Assembly (NCBI GenBank): GCA_045598345.1
Contig: JAZLLX010000094.1
Coordinates: forward strand, 1-45,086
Direction of reading: 5' to 3'
Source of the DNA: Phascolarctobacterium_B sp045598345
GTDB lineage: Bacteria; Bacillota; Negativicutes; Acidaminococcales; Acidaminococcaceae
DNA: 45,086 nt
This document shows positions 14,204-21,385 of this stretch, in pieces. Numbering within the stretch: the first letter of the stretch is position 1; each line of letters begins with the position of its first letter. The notes beneath the pieces are model-generated. The model searched no databases. It was not told where the DNA came from and worked only from the letters and a program-made list of their open reading frames with translations. Position numbers and translations under genes: made by a program.

Positions 14204-15412
14204 ATGAATATTTTTCTTGTGTTAACAATCGCTTTAGCGGTTATTGTAATTCTATTGAGGGTTAAGTTTCCCATCGGTCCGGCCATGTTGGTGGCAGGGC
14301 TTTTAATTTGGTTTTTGAAAGCCCCTGAACCGGTTTTTCTTTGGCAGGCCCTGACGGAAACCCTGTCCATGCACCGTACCTATGACATTATCTTGGCTCT
14401 GTATTTTGTGATGTGTTTGGAAATTGAACTGCGTACCAGCGGCACTTTGGCAGGTATGGTCAACGCTTTGGAAAAAATTTTCAGCGGTGCAAAATTCACC
14501 TTGGCGGCCATGCCCGCATTTTTAGGCCTGTTGCCCAGTTTAGGAGGGGCAAGATTTTCCGCACCCATTGTGGAAGAAGCGGCAAAGGACTTAAACTTGA
14601 GTGCCGAACACAAGTCCGCCATCAATTTCTGGTTCCGCCATATTTTTGAATTTTCCAACCCCATTATTCCCGGCATGATTATTGCCTGCAGCATTATCAA
14701 TGTGCCCTTCAGTGAATTTCTGAAAAATCTTGCCTGGCTCACGGTGATTGCCTTTGTGATCGGTTACCTTATCCTTATTGTTCCCATTAAAACGGATAAT
14801 GTTAAAAAGATTGACACTGACGGCGAAAAACATTACGGGGATATTCTTTTAGGTGTGGCGCCGGTTTTGCTGAACTTTCTCCTGGTTGTGGCCTTCCGTC
14901 TCAACGCTTCCCTTTCCATGCTGCTGGTAACAATCCTTATGTTCTTCGGACTGTGGATATTGGGCAGGAAAGTGAATGGCAAGGAAGTTATTTTGGATGC
15001 CATTGACTTGAAAATGTTTATGAACGTACTTTTCATTTTGTACTTCATCCAGATACTGACCGTGACCAAAGTACTGCCGGAGATTGTGGCTGCGTTCCAG
15101 GCCAGCCCCCTGCCGGTGCCTGTGATTATCGCCTGTGTGTCATTTATTATTGGCGTGCTCACCGGCCTCAGCCAGGGACATGTGGCAATTGTTATGCCCA
15201 TTGTGGCGGCCATGGGAACCGGTGATATGACCTTGGCATCCATCGCCATGGCCTTTGGGGTGGCAGGGCAAATGCTCACCCCCACCCATATGTGCCTGAT
15301 TGTCACCATCAGTTATTTCAAAGCCAATCTGTTCACCACCCTGCGTCCTTGCTTCTTCTGCGAAGTGATTCTCCTGACCATTTTTAGTGTGGTGACCTAC
15401 TTCATTTATTGA
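14204..15412 (+). CDS. DUF401 family membrane transporter
   Basis: About 402 residues with 10-12 hydrophobic segments. The stretch GLLPSLGGARFSAPIVEEAA and the repeated-half-like GLSQGHVAIVMPIV plus GQMLTPTHMCL are marks of the DUF401 family, whose members look like ion-transporter-superfamily permeases. An ATG at 14198 is in frame but directly follows the -10 box and cannot be in a transcript from that promoter. The ATG at 14204 coincides with the expected transcription start, so translation is probably leaderless. It overlaps the azlC frame at its stop, making an operon with the BCAA exporter; a role in amino or organic acid transport is inferred. Confidence 0.78.
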   Translation: MNIFLVLTIALAVIVILLRVKFPIGPAMLVAGLLIWFLKAPEPVFLWQALTETLSMHRTYDIILALYFVMCLEIELRTSGTLAGMVNALEKIFSGAKFTLAAMPAFLGLLPSLGGARFSAPIVEEAAKDLNLSAEHKSAINFWFRHIFEFSNPIIPGMIIACSIINVPFSEFLKNLAWLTVIAFVIGYLILIVPIKTDNVKKIDTDGEKHYGDILLGVAPVLLNFLLVVAFRLNASLSMLLVTILMFFGLWILGRKVNGKEVILDAIDLKMFMNVLFILYFIQILTVTKVLPEIVAAFQASPLPVPVIIACVSFIIGVLTGLSQGHVAIVMPIVAAMGTGDMTLASIAMAFGVAGQMLTPTHMCLIVTISYFKANLFTTLRPCFFCEVILLTIFSVVTYFIY

Positions 15413-15414
15413 TT

Positions 15415-16101
15415 ATGTTTTCTGTAAATAAAACAGTTCTGCATACTGCTTTCAAAGATACCATCCCTGTTTTGACGGGTTATATGGTTTTGGGATTTGC
15501 TTTCGGTGTGCTGGTAACAACACACCAGTTTCCTGTGTGGCTGGCACCCCTGATGAGCATCACCGTTTATGCCGGTGCCATGCAGTATTTGGCTGTTGAT
15601 TTGTTGGCTAACCACATAGATTTTCTCAGCATCGCCGTTGCCACTTTTCTGGTCAATGCCAGACATTTGTTCTACGGCATTTCTTTAATAAACCAGTACA
15701 AAGGTACGGGCTGGCGGAAATTATATTTGATTTGGGGGCTGACGGACGAAACCTATTCTTTGGTAACCGCCAATCTCCATCCCCAAGATAAGGATTATTA
15801 CTGGTATGTGACCGTTCTTGACCATTTGTATTGGATTAGCGGTTGTACTTTAGGCGGTATTGCCGGTGCTATGCTGCCTTTCAACACAACAGGCATTGAC
15901 TTTGCACTTACTGCCCTTTTTATAGTTATTTTTACAGAACAGTGGTTAAACACGGACAAGCATTTCAGTGCGGTTTTGGGCATAGTTGCCACCGCTGTCT
16001 GCTTGTTGTTTTTTAGCTCAAAAAATTTTCTTATTCCCTCAATTATAATTATCTGCCTGGTGCTCTGTTTTGCCAGAAGATATGAAAGGCGGTGGAAATA
16101 A
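15415..16101 (+). CDS. azlC: Branched-chain amino acid exporter subunit AzlC
   Basis: A 228-residue membrane protein of the AzlC family, the large subunit of the AzlCD exporter for branched-chain amino acids (B. subtilis AzlC confers azaleucine resistance). Family motifs: ITVYAGAMQY, LVNARHLFYGIS and GLTDETYSL. About six to seven helices. The frame can begin at a TTG at 15409 inside the previous stop region, but the ATG at 15415 is more likely; translation is probably coupled to the upstream gene, since no clear binding site precedes it. Together with AzlD it would balance the Liv importer encoded earlier in the window. Confidence 0.9.
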   Translation: MFSVNKTVLHTAFKDTIPVLTGYMVLGFAFGVLVTTHQFPVWLAPLMSITVYAGAMQYLAVDLLANHIDFLSIAVATFLVNARHLFYGISLINQYKGTGWRKLYLIWGLTDETYSLVTANLHPQDKDYYWYVTVLDHLYWISGCTLGGIAGAMLPFNTTGIDFALTALFIVIFTEQWLNTDKHFSAVLGIVATAVCLLFFSSKNFLIPSIIIICLVLCFARRYERRWK

Positions 16102-16418
16102 TGTTTTATATTCTCACTGCCGTAGGCATTATGGCTCTCATTACTTTTCTGTTGCGTGGCTTGCCCTTTTTGATTTTCACTGACAAAAAACGCACTCCTG
16201 AAAGCATCGTTTATTTGGGGCAGGTCCTGCCCCCCGCCATTATCGGAATGCTGGTAATCTATTGTCTGAAAGATTGCCACTTACACAGTACCTATTTTGT
16301 TCCGCCGGAATTTTTAGCAGGTATATTGGTAATTATTTTGCAATATTGGAAACGCAACATCCTGCTTTCCATCACGCTGGGAACATTGGTGAATATGTTC
16401 TTGTGCCAGGTGGCTTGA
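16101..16418 (+). CDS. azlD: Branched-chain amino acid exporter subunit AzlD
   Basis: A 105-residue protein with about four hydrophobic segments, the small subunit of AzlCD. The segments ITFLLRGLPFLIF and GQVLPPAIIGMLVIYCL are typical of the family. The start ATG shares its A with the azlC stop (TAATG), with GGTGG upstream; an in-frame GTG at 16092 is less likely. Last gene of the operon: repeats begin about 8 bp after its stop and no separate terminator is visible before them. Confidence 0.9.
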   Translation: MFYILTAVGIMALITFLLRGLPFLIFTDKKRTPESIVYLGQVLPPAIIGMLVIYCLKDCHLHSTYFVPPEFLAGILVIILQYWKRNILLSITLGTLVNMFLCQVA

Positions 16419-16425
16419 CTTTTTT

Positions 16426-16460
16426 AATGAATAACGAATAAAGAATAATGAATAATGAAT
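16426..16460. repeat. Heptamer array (AATGAAT)
   Basis: Five units: AATGAAT, AACGAAT, AAAGAAT, AATGAAT, AATGAAT, directly before a left-type end whose sequence is degenerate (TTGGTGGATAGTTCCTGTG). Confidence 0.85.
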
Positions 16461-16658
16461 AATTTTGGTGGATAGTTCCTGTGAATAAAATAAGGGCAAA
16501 GGATTTAGGAATCAGGATTCAGGGAAAGTTTGCATAAAGCGAACCCTCGTCCGCACCTAAAGGGGCGGGGGACCGCCTACGGGAGCGTGTTGGCGATGGT
16601 GGGGTGAGCAATTAAGCTGTCGCTAATGAAAAGATAAAAACTTTAAGCTTAAAATTAT

Positions 16659-17036
16659 GGTGATATGTTCCTGTGATTATATAGCAAATTACAGGAACAC
16701 GAGTAGCCCCCGCCCTTGGGGGGGCTGGCGCCCAAAGGAACACAGAAAGGCGACTGGGGGTGCGGATTACGTAGAAAATTTGTCCGCTGAATGCGAACTT
16801 CTTTCCCTCTTTCTTAAAGAGGGGGAACCGCTTGCGGTGGGAGTTTTTGCATTATGCGTAGCATTCATAAACTTCAAGTTTTAAGATTTTATCTTTTCAT
16901 TAGCGACAGCGTAATCCTATGTTTCCCCACACCCCTGCCCCTCTCCCCGGGGAGAGGGTTACTTCCGCACTATGCGAACTTCCCTAATTCCTGATTCCTA
17001 ATTCCTTTATCCTAATATAATCCCAGGAACATCCCA
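16659..17036. repeat. Element with inverted GTTCC ends, type B plus module D
   Basis: About 378 bp from GGTGATATGTTCCTGTG to TAATCCCAGGAACATCCCACC. Just inside the left end GTTCCTGT...ACAGGAAC forms a stem. The interior combines the AGCCCCCGCC hairpin, a hairpin with CGCC/GGCG arms around CAAAGGAACACAGAAA, and the pyrimidine-rich module D near its right end. Confidence 0.65.
16981..17015. repeat. Heptamer array (TTCCTAA)
   Basis: Five units: TCCCTAA, TTCCTGA, TTCCTAA, TTCCTTT, ATCCTAA. It lies just inside the right-type end at 17014-17036, unlike most arrays, which lie outside. Confidence 0.8.
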
Positions 17037-17041
17037 CCTTC

Positions 17042-17128
17042 ATTCTTAATTCTGCATTCATAATTCTTAATTATAATCACCGGAACTCTTTACCACATTT
17101 GTTCTTTATTCTTTGTTCTTTGACATTT
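17042..17128. repeat. Two heptamer arrays separated by a right-type end
   Basis: ATTCTTA, ATTCTGC, ATTCATA, ATTCTTA (17042-17069), then the end AATCACCGGAACTCTTTACC (about 17071-17094), then GTTCTTT, ATTCTTT, GTTCTTT, GACATTT (17101-17128). The second array is repeated almost exactly at 21193-21227. Confidence 0.8.
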
Positions 17129-17163
17129 AATCCAAGTGTCAACACAGGCCTGTTCTTGGCCTT

Positions 17164-17172
17164 TGTTATAAA
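17164..17172 (+). promoter_or_regulatory. Possible extended -10 promoter of the exported-protein operon
   Basis: TGTTATAAA, an extended -10 form (TG, one base, TATAAA), 28 bp before the ATG at 17201. No convincing -35. Confidence 0.4.
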
Positions 17173-17200
17173 ATTTTTTATTTTCATAGGAGGTATTATT

Positions 17201-17827
17201 ATGAAAAAAATTCTTTGTTTGGTGACCCTTTTGATGTCCATGTTTATGGCATCCGTTTGCAGTGCGGATATCAATATCCGCAACGTGCATCTTTTCCTGG
17301 ATTGCGATGAGGGCTATTCCATTTTGCAGCAGGCAGAATTGGACCGTTATGCAACCCAACTGCAAAAAATTCTTCCCACGGGCTGCAAATTGGTGGCCGA
17401 TGTAAAATTGGCCGAAAAGATTGATGCCCTTCGTGAAGAAAAATTGGACAGAATCTTTACTGTTAAGGACGATGACTATGATTTGGGCGAACCCACCATG
17501 TCCCGTGTTTTGCTGAATGACAGTGACTGGGCAAAAATCTGTGAAGGTTCAGATGTAAAACATGTTCTCCATGTAAGATTCCAAAAGGGTTTCCAAAAAG
17601 TGAAAACCAACACTTTGAAATCCCTGGCAGGTCTTGGCGGTACAAGGGTTAAAACAAGTATCAATGTTATTACCAAACTGTTCAATGTTGCTAAAGGCAA
17701 AATTACTTTCCAGGACAAACAGACCGTTGAAGGTCAGTCCCACAGCGATTTCACCTTGTCCGGCGCTGCCAAAATGACTTTGGACAAAGTTTGCAAAAAC
17801 GTACAGGTTGTTCCCGGCGCTTTTTAA
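17201..17827 (+). CDS. Exported protein of unknown function
   Basis: 208 residues with a clear signal peptide (KK start, hydrophobic LCLVTLLMSMFMASV, cleavage likely after CSA, about residue 22). The mature part has no family I recognise. It contains the Cys pair C34 and C54, an acidic patch VKDDDYDLGEP, and a C-terminal half rich in Thr and Lys. The start at ATG 17201 follows AGGAGG with ideal spacing; the upstream open frame is repeat sequence. It is the first of three exported proteins in one operon and 21 bp from the next gene, so it probably works with the two hydrolases, perhaps at the cell surface. Confidence 0.75.
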   Translation: MKKILCLVTLLMSMFMASVCSADINIRNVHLFLDCDEGYSILQQAELDRYATQLQKILPTGCKLVADVKLAEKIDALREEKLDRIFTVKDDDYDLGEPTMSRVLLNDSDWAKICEGSDVKHVLHVRFQKGFQKVKTNTLKSLAGLGGTRVKTSINVITKLFNVAKGKITFQDKQTVEGQSHSDFTLSGAAKMTLDKVCKNVQVVPGAF

Positions 17828-17848
17828 GTTCCTTAAAAGGTGATGAAA

Positions 17849-18988
17849 ATGAAAAAAACAATTTTAGCGGCGGCCGTACTGCTCTCTTTGAGCATGGGTT
17901 CACAGGTTCTGGCAGAAACCAGGCATAATGAAATCACTAAGGTTGCAGATTATCTTTACGAAATAACCTACACCGACTACGATTATGCGGACTATTTGAA
18001 GGAAATCCACAAAATTGCCGCAAAGCCGGCTTTTGGCTGTTCCTCCGTACACAACGGCCAGTTCTTTGGCAGAAATTTTGATTTTTTCTTTGATGAAAAC
18101 CCGGAATTTGTTATCCATGTGCCCAAGGCAAAAAATCGTTTTGCCAGCGTTGGTGTTGCGATAAATTTAATTGCCAAGAATATTGAAGATTACACCAAAA
18201 TGCCCCATGCCTACACAATCTTGCCCTGGGAAACCCTTGACGGCATTAACGAAAATGGTGTGGCAGCCAACATCAATGTATGTCCTGCAGAAGATTTGGA
18301 ACTTTACATTGCCAAAGAAGGTACAGACCCGAAAAAACCGACCCTCTACCTTTCCAATATGGTCCGCTATGTTCTTGACAATGCCAAAACCGCAAAACAC
18401 GGTGTGGAATTGTTGAAAAAGAAAAACATCATTCAGGATTTTGCCATCCTCTGCCCCGACAGCCAGGAAATGCAAAATTACGGACTGCATATTATGATTG
18501 CGGACGCAAAAGAACAATACATTGTGGAATGGCGGGACAACAAAATGTATTACACCAATAACGAGCCGATTATGACAAACTTCTTCAACACCCTGCCTGC
18601 CTACACTCCCCATGCCCAGGGCACAGAACGCTATGACATTTTGAAGAAAAATTATTATTCCGCCGGCGCCAGCATGGAAGCCATGGCAAACCTGATGCGT
18701 AAGGTGCAATTTTATCAGGCCTATGACAAGAACACGGAAAACTTTTGGTATTCTGACCAGTTGGGATATTGGGATGCTTTGGGCACAGATTTTACCCATG
18801 AAGTGCTTTCCGACAATCCAAACCTCAGAAAAAAATTGCGTAGCCATGTTTTGGAAACCATGCCCTTCCGCCGCAATACCCCCGATGTTTGGCAGACCGT
18901 CAGCACCTCCGTCTATGACCTGAAGAACCTCAAACTGCGTTTGTTCATTCAGGAAAACTACGACAAATACTATGAGTATTCGCTGTAA
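17849..18988 (+). CDS. Exported Ntn hydrolase, choloylglycine hydrolase/acyltransferase-like
   Basis: About 379 residues. After a signal peptide (cleavage after LA, near residue 22) comes FGCSSV with the probable nucleophile Cys64, then GRNFDF (R75, D78) and GINENGVAANIN (N134 or N136), which match the linear-amide C-N hydrolase family (bile salt hydrolase, penicillin V acylase, peptidase C45). In these enzymes the Cys becomes the N-terminus after autocleavage; here about 40 residues between signal peptide and Cys would be removed. Substrate unknown: bile salts, penicillin-type or other N-acyl amides are possible. Start at ATG 17849, eight bases after AAAAGG; two earlier in-frame starts overlap that site. 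It shares an operon with the esterase. Confidence 0.8.
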   Translation: MKKTILAAAVLLSLSMGSQVLAETRHNEITKVADYLYEITYTDYDYADYLKEIHKIAAKPAFGCSSVHNGQFFGRNFDFFFDENPEFVIHVPKAKNRFASVGVAINLIAKNIEDYTKMPHAYTILPWETLDGINENGVAANINVCPAEDLELYIAKEGTDPKKPTLYLSNMVRYVLDNAKTAKHGVELLKKKNIIQDFAILCPDSQEMQNYGLHIMIADAKEQYIVEWRDNKMYYTNNEPIMTNFFNTLPAYTPHAQGTERYDILKKNYYSAGASMEAMANLMRKVQFYQAYDKNTENFWYSDQLGYWDALGTDFTHEVLSDNPNLRKKLRSHVLETMPFRRNTPDVWQTVSTSVYDLKNLKLRLFIQENYDKYYEYSL

Positions 18989-19027
18989 GCAATAACTTTT
19001 ATTTAATCTGTGAAAGGATATTCTACT

Positions 19028-20692
19028 ATGAAAAAATTAACTTTGTTTTCAATTTTGGCAGTTCTCGCCACTGCCTCCATCGGCTATGCGGCCGGCAATG
19101 ATTTTATGGTAAAATGCCATAATGGTTATTTTGTGGGTGCAAGGGAACAGGAAACAGGCGTCCTTTCTTTCAAAGGCATTCCCTTTGCCCAACAACCTGT
19201 AGGGGAATTGCGTTGGAAAGCCCCCCTGCCCTTACCCAACAGCAAGAATGTCTATCAGGCAAAGGAATTTGGTGTTGTGCCTTTGCAAAACATTGACCCC
19301 AATGACACCGAGGACCTTGCAAATTCCCCCACGGACGAAAATTGCCTGAACGTCAATGTTTGGACAGCGGACTTGACCACCAAGAAAAAACCCGTAATGT
19401 TCTACATTCACGGCGGTGCTTATGGTTGGGAAGCGGCACGTTCCATTTTTTATGATATGCAATATATGGTTAAGGAAAATCCTGACATAGTTTTGGTAAC
19501 CTTTGACTACCGTGTCAATTCTATGGGTTTCTTTGATTTGAGCAAAGTGCCTGACGGCAAAGTTTATAAGAGCAAGGACTTCAAGGACAGCGGTTATTTG
19601 GGCGTGTTGGACACCATCGCCGCTTTGAAATGGATCAGGAAAAACATTGCCGCTTTTGGCGGTGATCCTGACAATATTACTGTCTTCGGTGAATCTGCAG
19701 GCGGCGGTTTAAGTTCCATTATGCTGGCGACCAAACCCGCCCAAGGACTTTTCAAGCGTGTTATTATCCAGTCCGGCGCCTTGAATTTGACCATGAACCA
19801 GGAAACCGTTGATTCCATGGACCAGACCGGCGCCATTATGGCAGTCACCGGCGCCAAAAATATGGACGATATGATGGCTTTGAAAAAGGAAGACATCCTC
19901 AAGGCATGGAATTTGGAATCCGGCCGTATGGGTGCGGAGGGCGGCACTTTGATCCAAAACCTTAACAACCATCCCCTCCGTGGCGGCAACAGCATTATTC
20001 CCGAAAAACCGTTGAATGCTTTGGTTAGCGGCGTGGGCAAGGATGTTGATGTAATGATTGGCTCCACCGCTGACGAATGGCGCTACTGGATTAACGAAAT
20101 GCCCGGCAATCTTAGTCAAAAAATGCACCACATTGATATGATTAACAAAATCAAACTGGAACAATGGAGCAAAAGAACTTCCCGACCGGAATTAGTGGAT
20201 GCTTATTTAAAAATTGCCAGAACTAAAAATTCCTATTGGGACAAAAAAATCTCCGGCTTTGGACAAAGAGTGGAAATGGTCAACGATGTGGCCTTCCGCA
20301 TTCCCTCCATTAAGTTAGCCGAGGCACATATTAACGCCAAGGGCAAGGGCAAGACCTATATGTATTACTTTGCCAAGGAATCCGACCTTGCCGACTGGGC
20401 CGGCGCTCCCCATGCTTCAGAATTGCCCTATGTGTTCTATAATCCCAAATTAGGCGGCACCCCGATTTACGGTACAACGGATATGGCGCTGGCGAAAAAA
20501 GTTTGCCGTGCCTGGACAAATTTTGCCCGCACCGGCAACCCCAGCACCGATGATTTCGTTTGGGAACAATATGATTTGAGCAACCGCAAAACCATGGTGA
20601 TTAAAAGCAAAGATGTAATAAAAATGGTAAATGACCCCTTACCGGCACAAAGAATTCTGCTTGATGCCGCAACCCTTTACCAAACAGTTTAA
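19028..20692 (+). CDS. Exported type-B carboxylesterase
   Basis: A 554-residue alpha/beta hydrolase of the carboxylesterase type B (cholinesterase-like) family. A signal peptide ends near GYA (residue 21). Oxyanion loop YIHGGAYGWE (about 127-136), nucleophile elbow FGESAGGG with Ser223, acid Glu350 (STADEW), and base His462 in APHASELPYVF. The N-terminal FKGIPFAQQPVGELRW motif is typical. All three catalytic residues are present, so it should be active on esters; the substrate cannot be told. ATG 19028 follows AAAGGA; an in-frame GTG at 19010 is less likely. Last gene of the operon, followed by a strong terminator. Confidence 0.92.
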   Translation: MKKLTLFSILAVLATASIGYAAGNDFMVKCHNGYFVGAREQETGVLSFKGIPFAQQPVGELRWKAPLPLPNSKNVYQAKEFGVVPLQNIDPNDTEDLANSPTDENCLNVNVWTADLTTKKKPVMFYIHGGAYGWEAARSIFYDMQYMVKENPDIVLVTFDYRVNSMGFFDLSKVPDGKVYKSKDFKDSGYLGVLDTIAALKWIRKNIAAFGGDPDNITVFGESAGGGLSSIMLATKPAQGLFKRVIIQSGALNLTMNQETVDSMDQTGAIMAVTGAKNMDDMMALKKEDILKAWNLESGRMGAEGGTLIQNLNNHPLRGGNSIIPEKPLNALVSGVGKDVDVMIGSTADEWRYWINEMPGNLSQKMHHIDMINKIKLEQWSKRTSRPELVDAYLKIARTKNSYWDKKISGFGQRVEMVNDVAFRIPSIKLAEAHINAKGKGKTYMYYFAKESDLADWAGAPHASELPYVFYNPKLGGTPIYGTTDMALAKKVCRAWTNFARTGNPSTDDFVWEQYDLSNRKTMVIKSKDVIKMVNDPLPAQRILLDAATLYQTV

Positions 20693-20702
20693 TAACAGCA
20701 CC

Positions 20703-20736
20703 AAAAAGGCACGGCGCCCGCCGTGCCTTTTTTTTA
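20703..20736 (+). terminator. Strong intrinsic terminator of the exported-protein operon
   Basis: AAAAA, a perfect 8-bp stem GGCACGGC-GCCC-GCCGTGCC, then eight T. Begins 10 bp after the esterase stop. Confidence 0.93.
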
Positions 20737-21355
20737 GTTAAAAGTTAAAAACTTAAATCTTAAAACTATGGTAAGATGTTCCTGTGATTAGAATAAAAAA
20801 GTCCGCTTAATGCGAACTCTTGTGCCCCCTGGAGGGGGCTGTCAGTTGCGTAGCAACTGACTGAGGGTGGCGATTAAAGCGATACTTTCGCATAGAGCAA
20901 AGTTCCCAATCCTCAGTCAGCCGCCTATGTTCCTATCGCTGCCAGCCCCTTCGCCAAGGGGCCTCAAGTCCACACTCTGCCAACCTTCCCTGCTCTATTC
21001 ACAGGAACATATTACCATAACTTTAAGCTTTAAGTTTTTATCTTTTCATTAGCGTCAGCGTAATTGCTCACCCCACCACCGCCAACACGCTCCCGTAGGC
21101 GGTCCCCCGCCCCTTTATGGGCAGACGAGGGTTCGCATAACCCCACACACCCGAAACCCAAAATATAATCACCGGAACATATTACCATATTTGTTCTTTA
21201 TTCTTTGTTCTTTGACATTTATTCTTATCGTACTTTTCCCCACACCCCTGCCCCTCTCCCCAAGGAGAGGGTTACTTCCGCTTTCTGCTGACTATCCTGC
21301 TATAATCCCCGGAACATCTTACCACAATTACTCATTACTAATTACTAATTACTCA
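20737..21355. repeat. Gene-free mosaic repeat block between esterase and tpsB
   Basis: No gene is supported. Heptamers AGTTAAA, AGTTAAA, AACTTAA, ATCTTAA (20736-20763) precede an element at 20767-21018. After it come AACTTTA, AGCTTTA, AGTTTTT, ATCTTTT (21019-21046), inverted module C (21060-21140), a right-type end (21164-21188), heptamers GTTCTTT, ATTCTTT, GTTCTTT, GACATTT, ATTCTTA (21193-21227), module D (21237-21290), a third right-type end (21300-21325) and ATTACTC/ATTACTA heptamers (21327-21354) that abut the tpsB terminator. Confidence 0.85.
20767..21018. repeat. Element with inverted GTTCC ends, composite interior
   Basis: 252 bp from ATGGTAAGATGTTCCTGTG to TTCACAGGAACATATTACC, a well-matched inverted pair. 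The interior holds the hairpin CAGTTGC-GTA-GCAACTG (near 20848) and another with CAGC/GCTG arms around CGCCTATGTTCCTATC, which is the shared loop core in inverse orientation. Confidence 0.72.
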
Positions 21356-21385
21356 TTAAAAAAGCGGCTTGCGCCGCTTTTTTTA
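21356..21385 (-). terminator. tpsB terminator
   Basis: Stem AAAAAAGCGGC-TTGC-GCCGCTTTTTT with T-runs on both strands. It includes the tpsB stop codon. The core GCGGC-4 nt-GCCGC is shared with the tpsA terminator. Confidence 0.88.

Larger units (their letters stand above)
16419..17163. repeat. Gene-free mosaic repeat block after azlD
   Basis: No gene is supported. In order: heptamer array 16426-16460; a left-type end near 16465; three units GATTTAG, GAATCAG, GATTCAG at 16502-16522 (the window's first bases carry the same units); module C (16530-16613); AT heptamers; a left-type end at 16659 with the type-B hairpins; module D (16918-16975); heptamers 16981-17015; a right-type end 17014-17036; heptamers 17042-17069; a second right-type end 17070-17094; heptamers 17101-17128. 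A hairpin loop with seven G near 16718 departs from the GCGGGG form of other copies. Confidence 0.85.
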
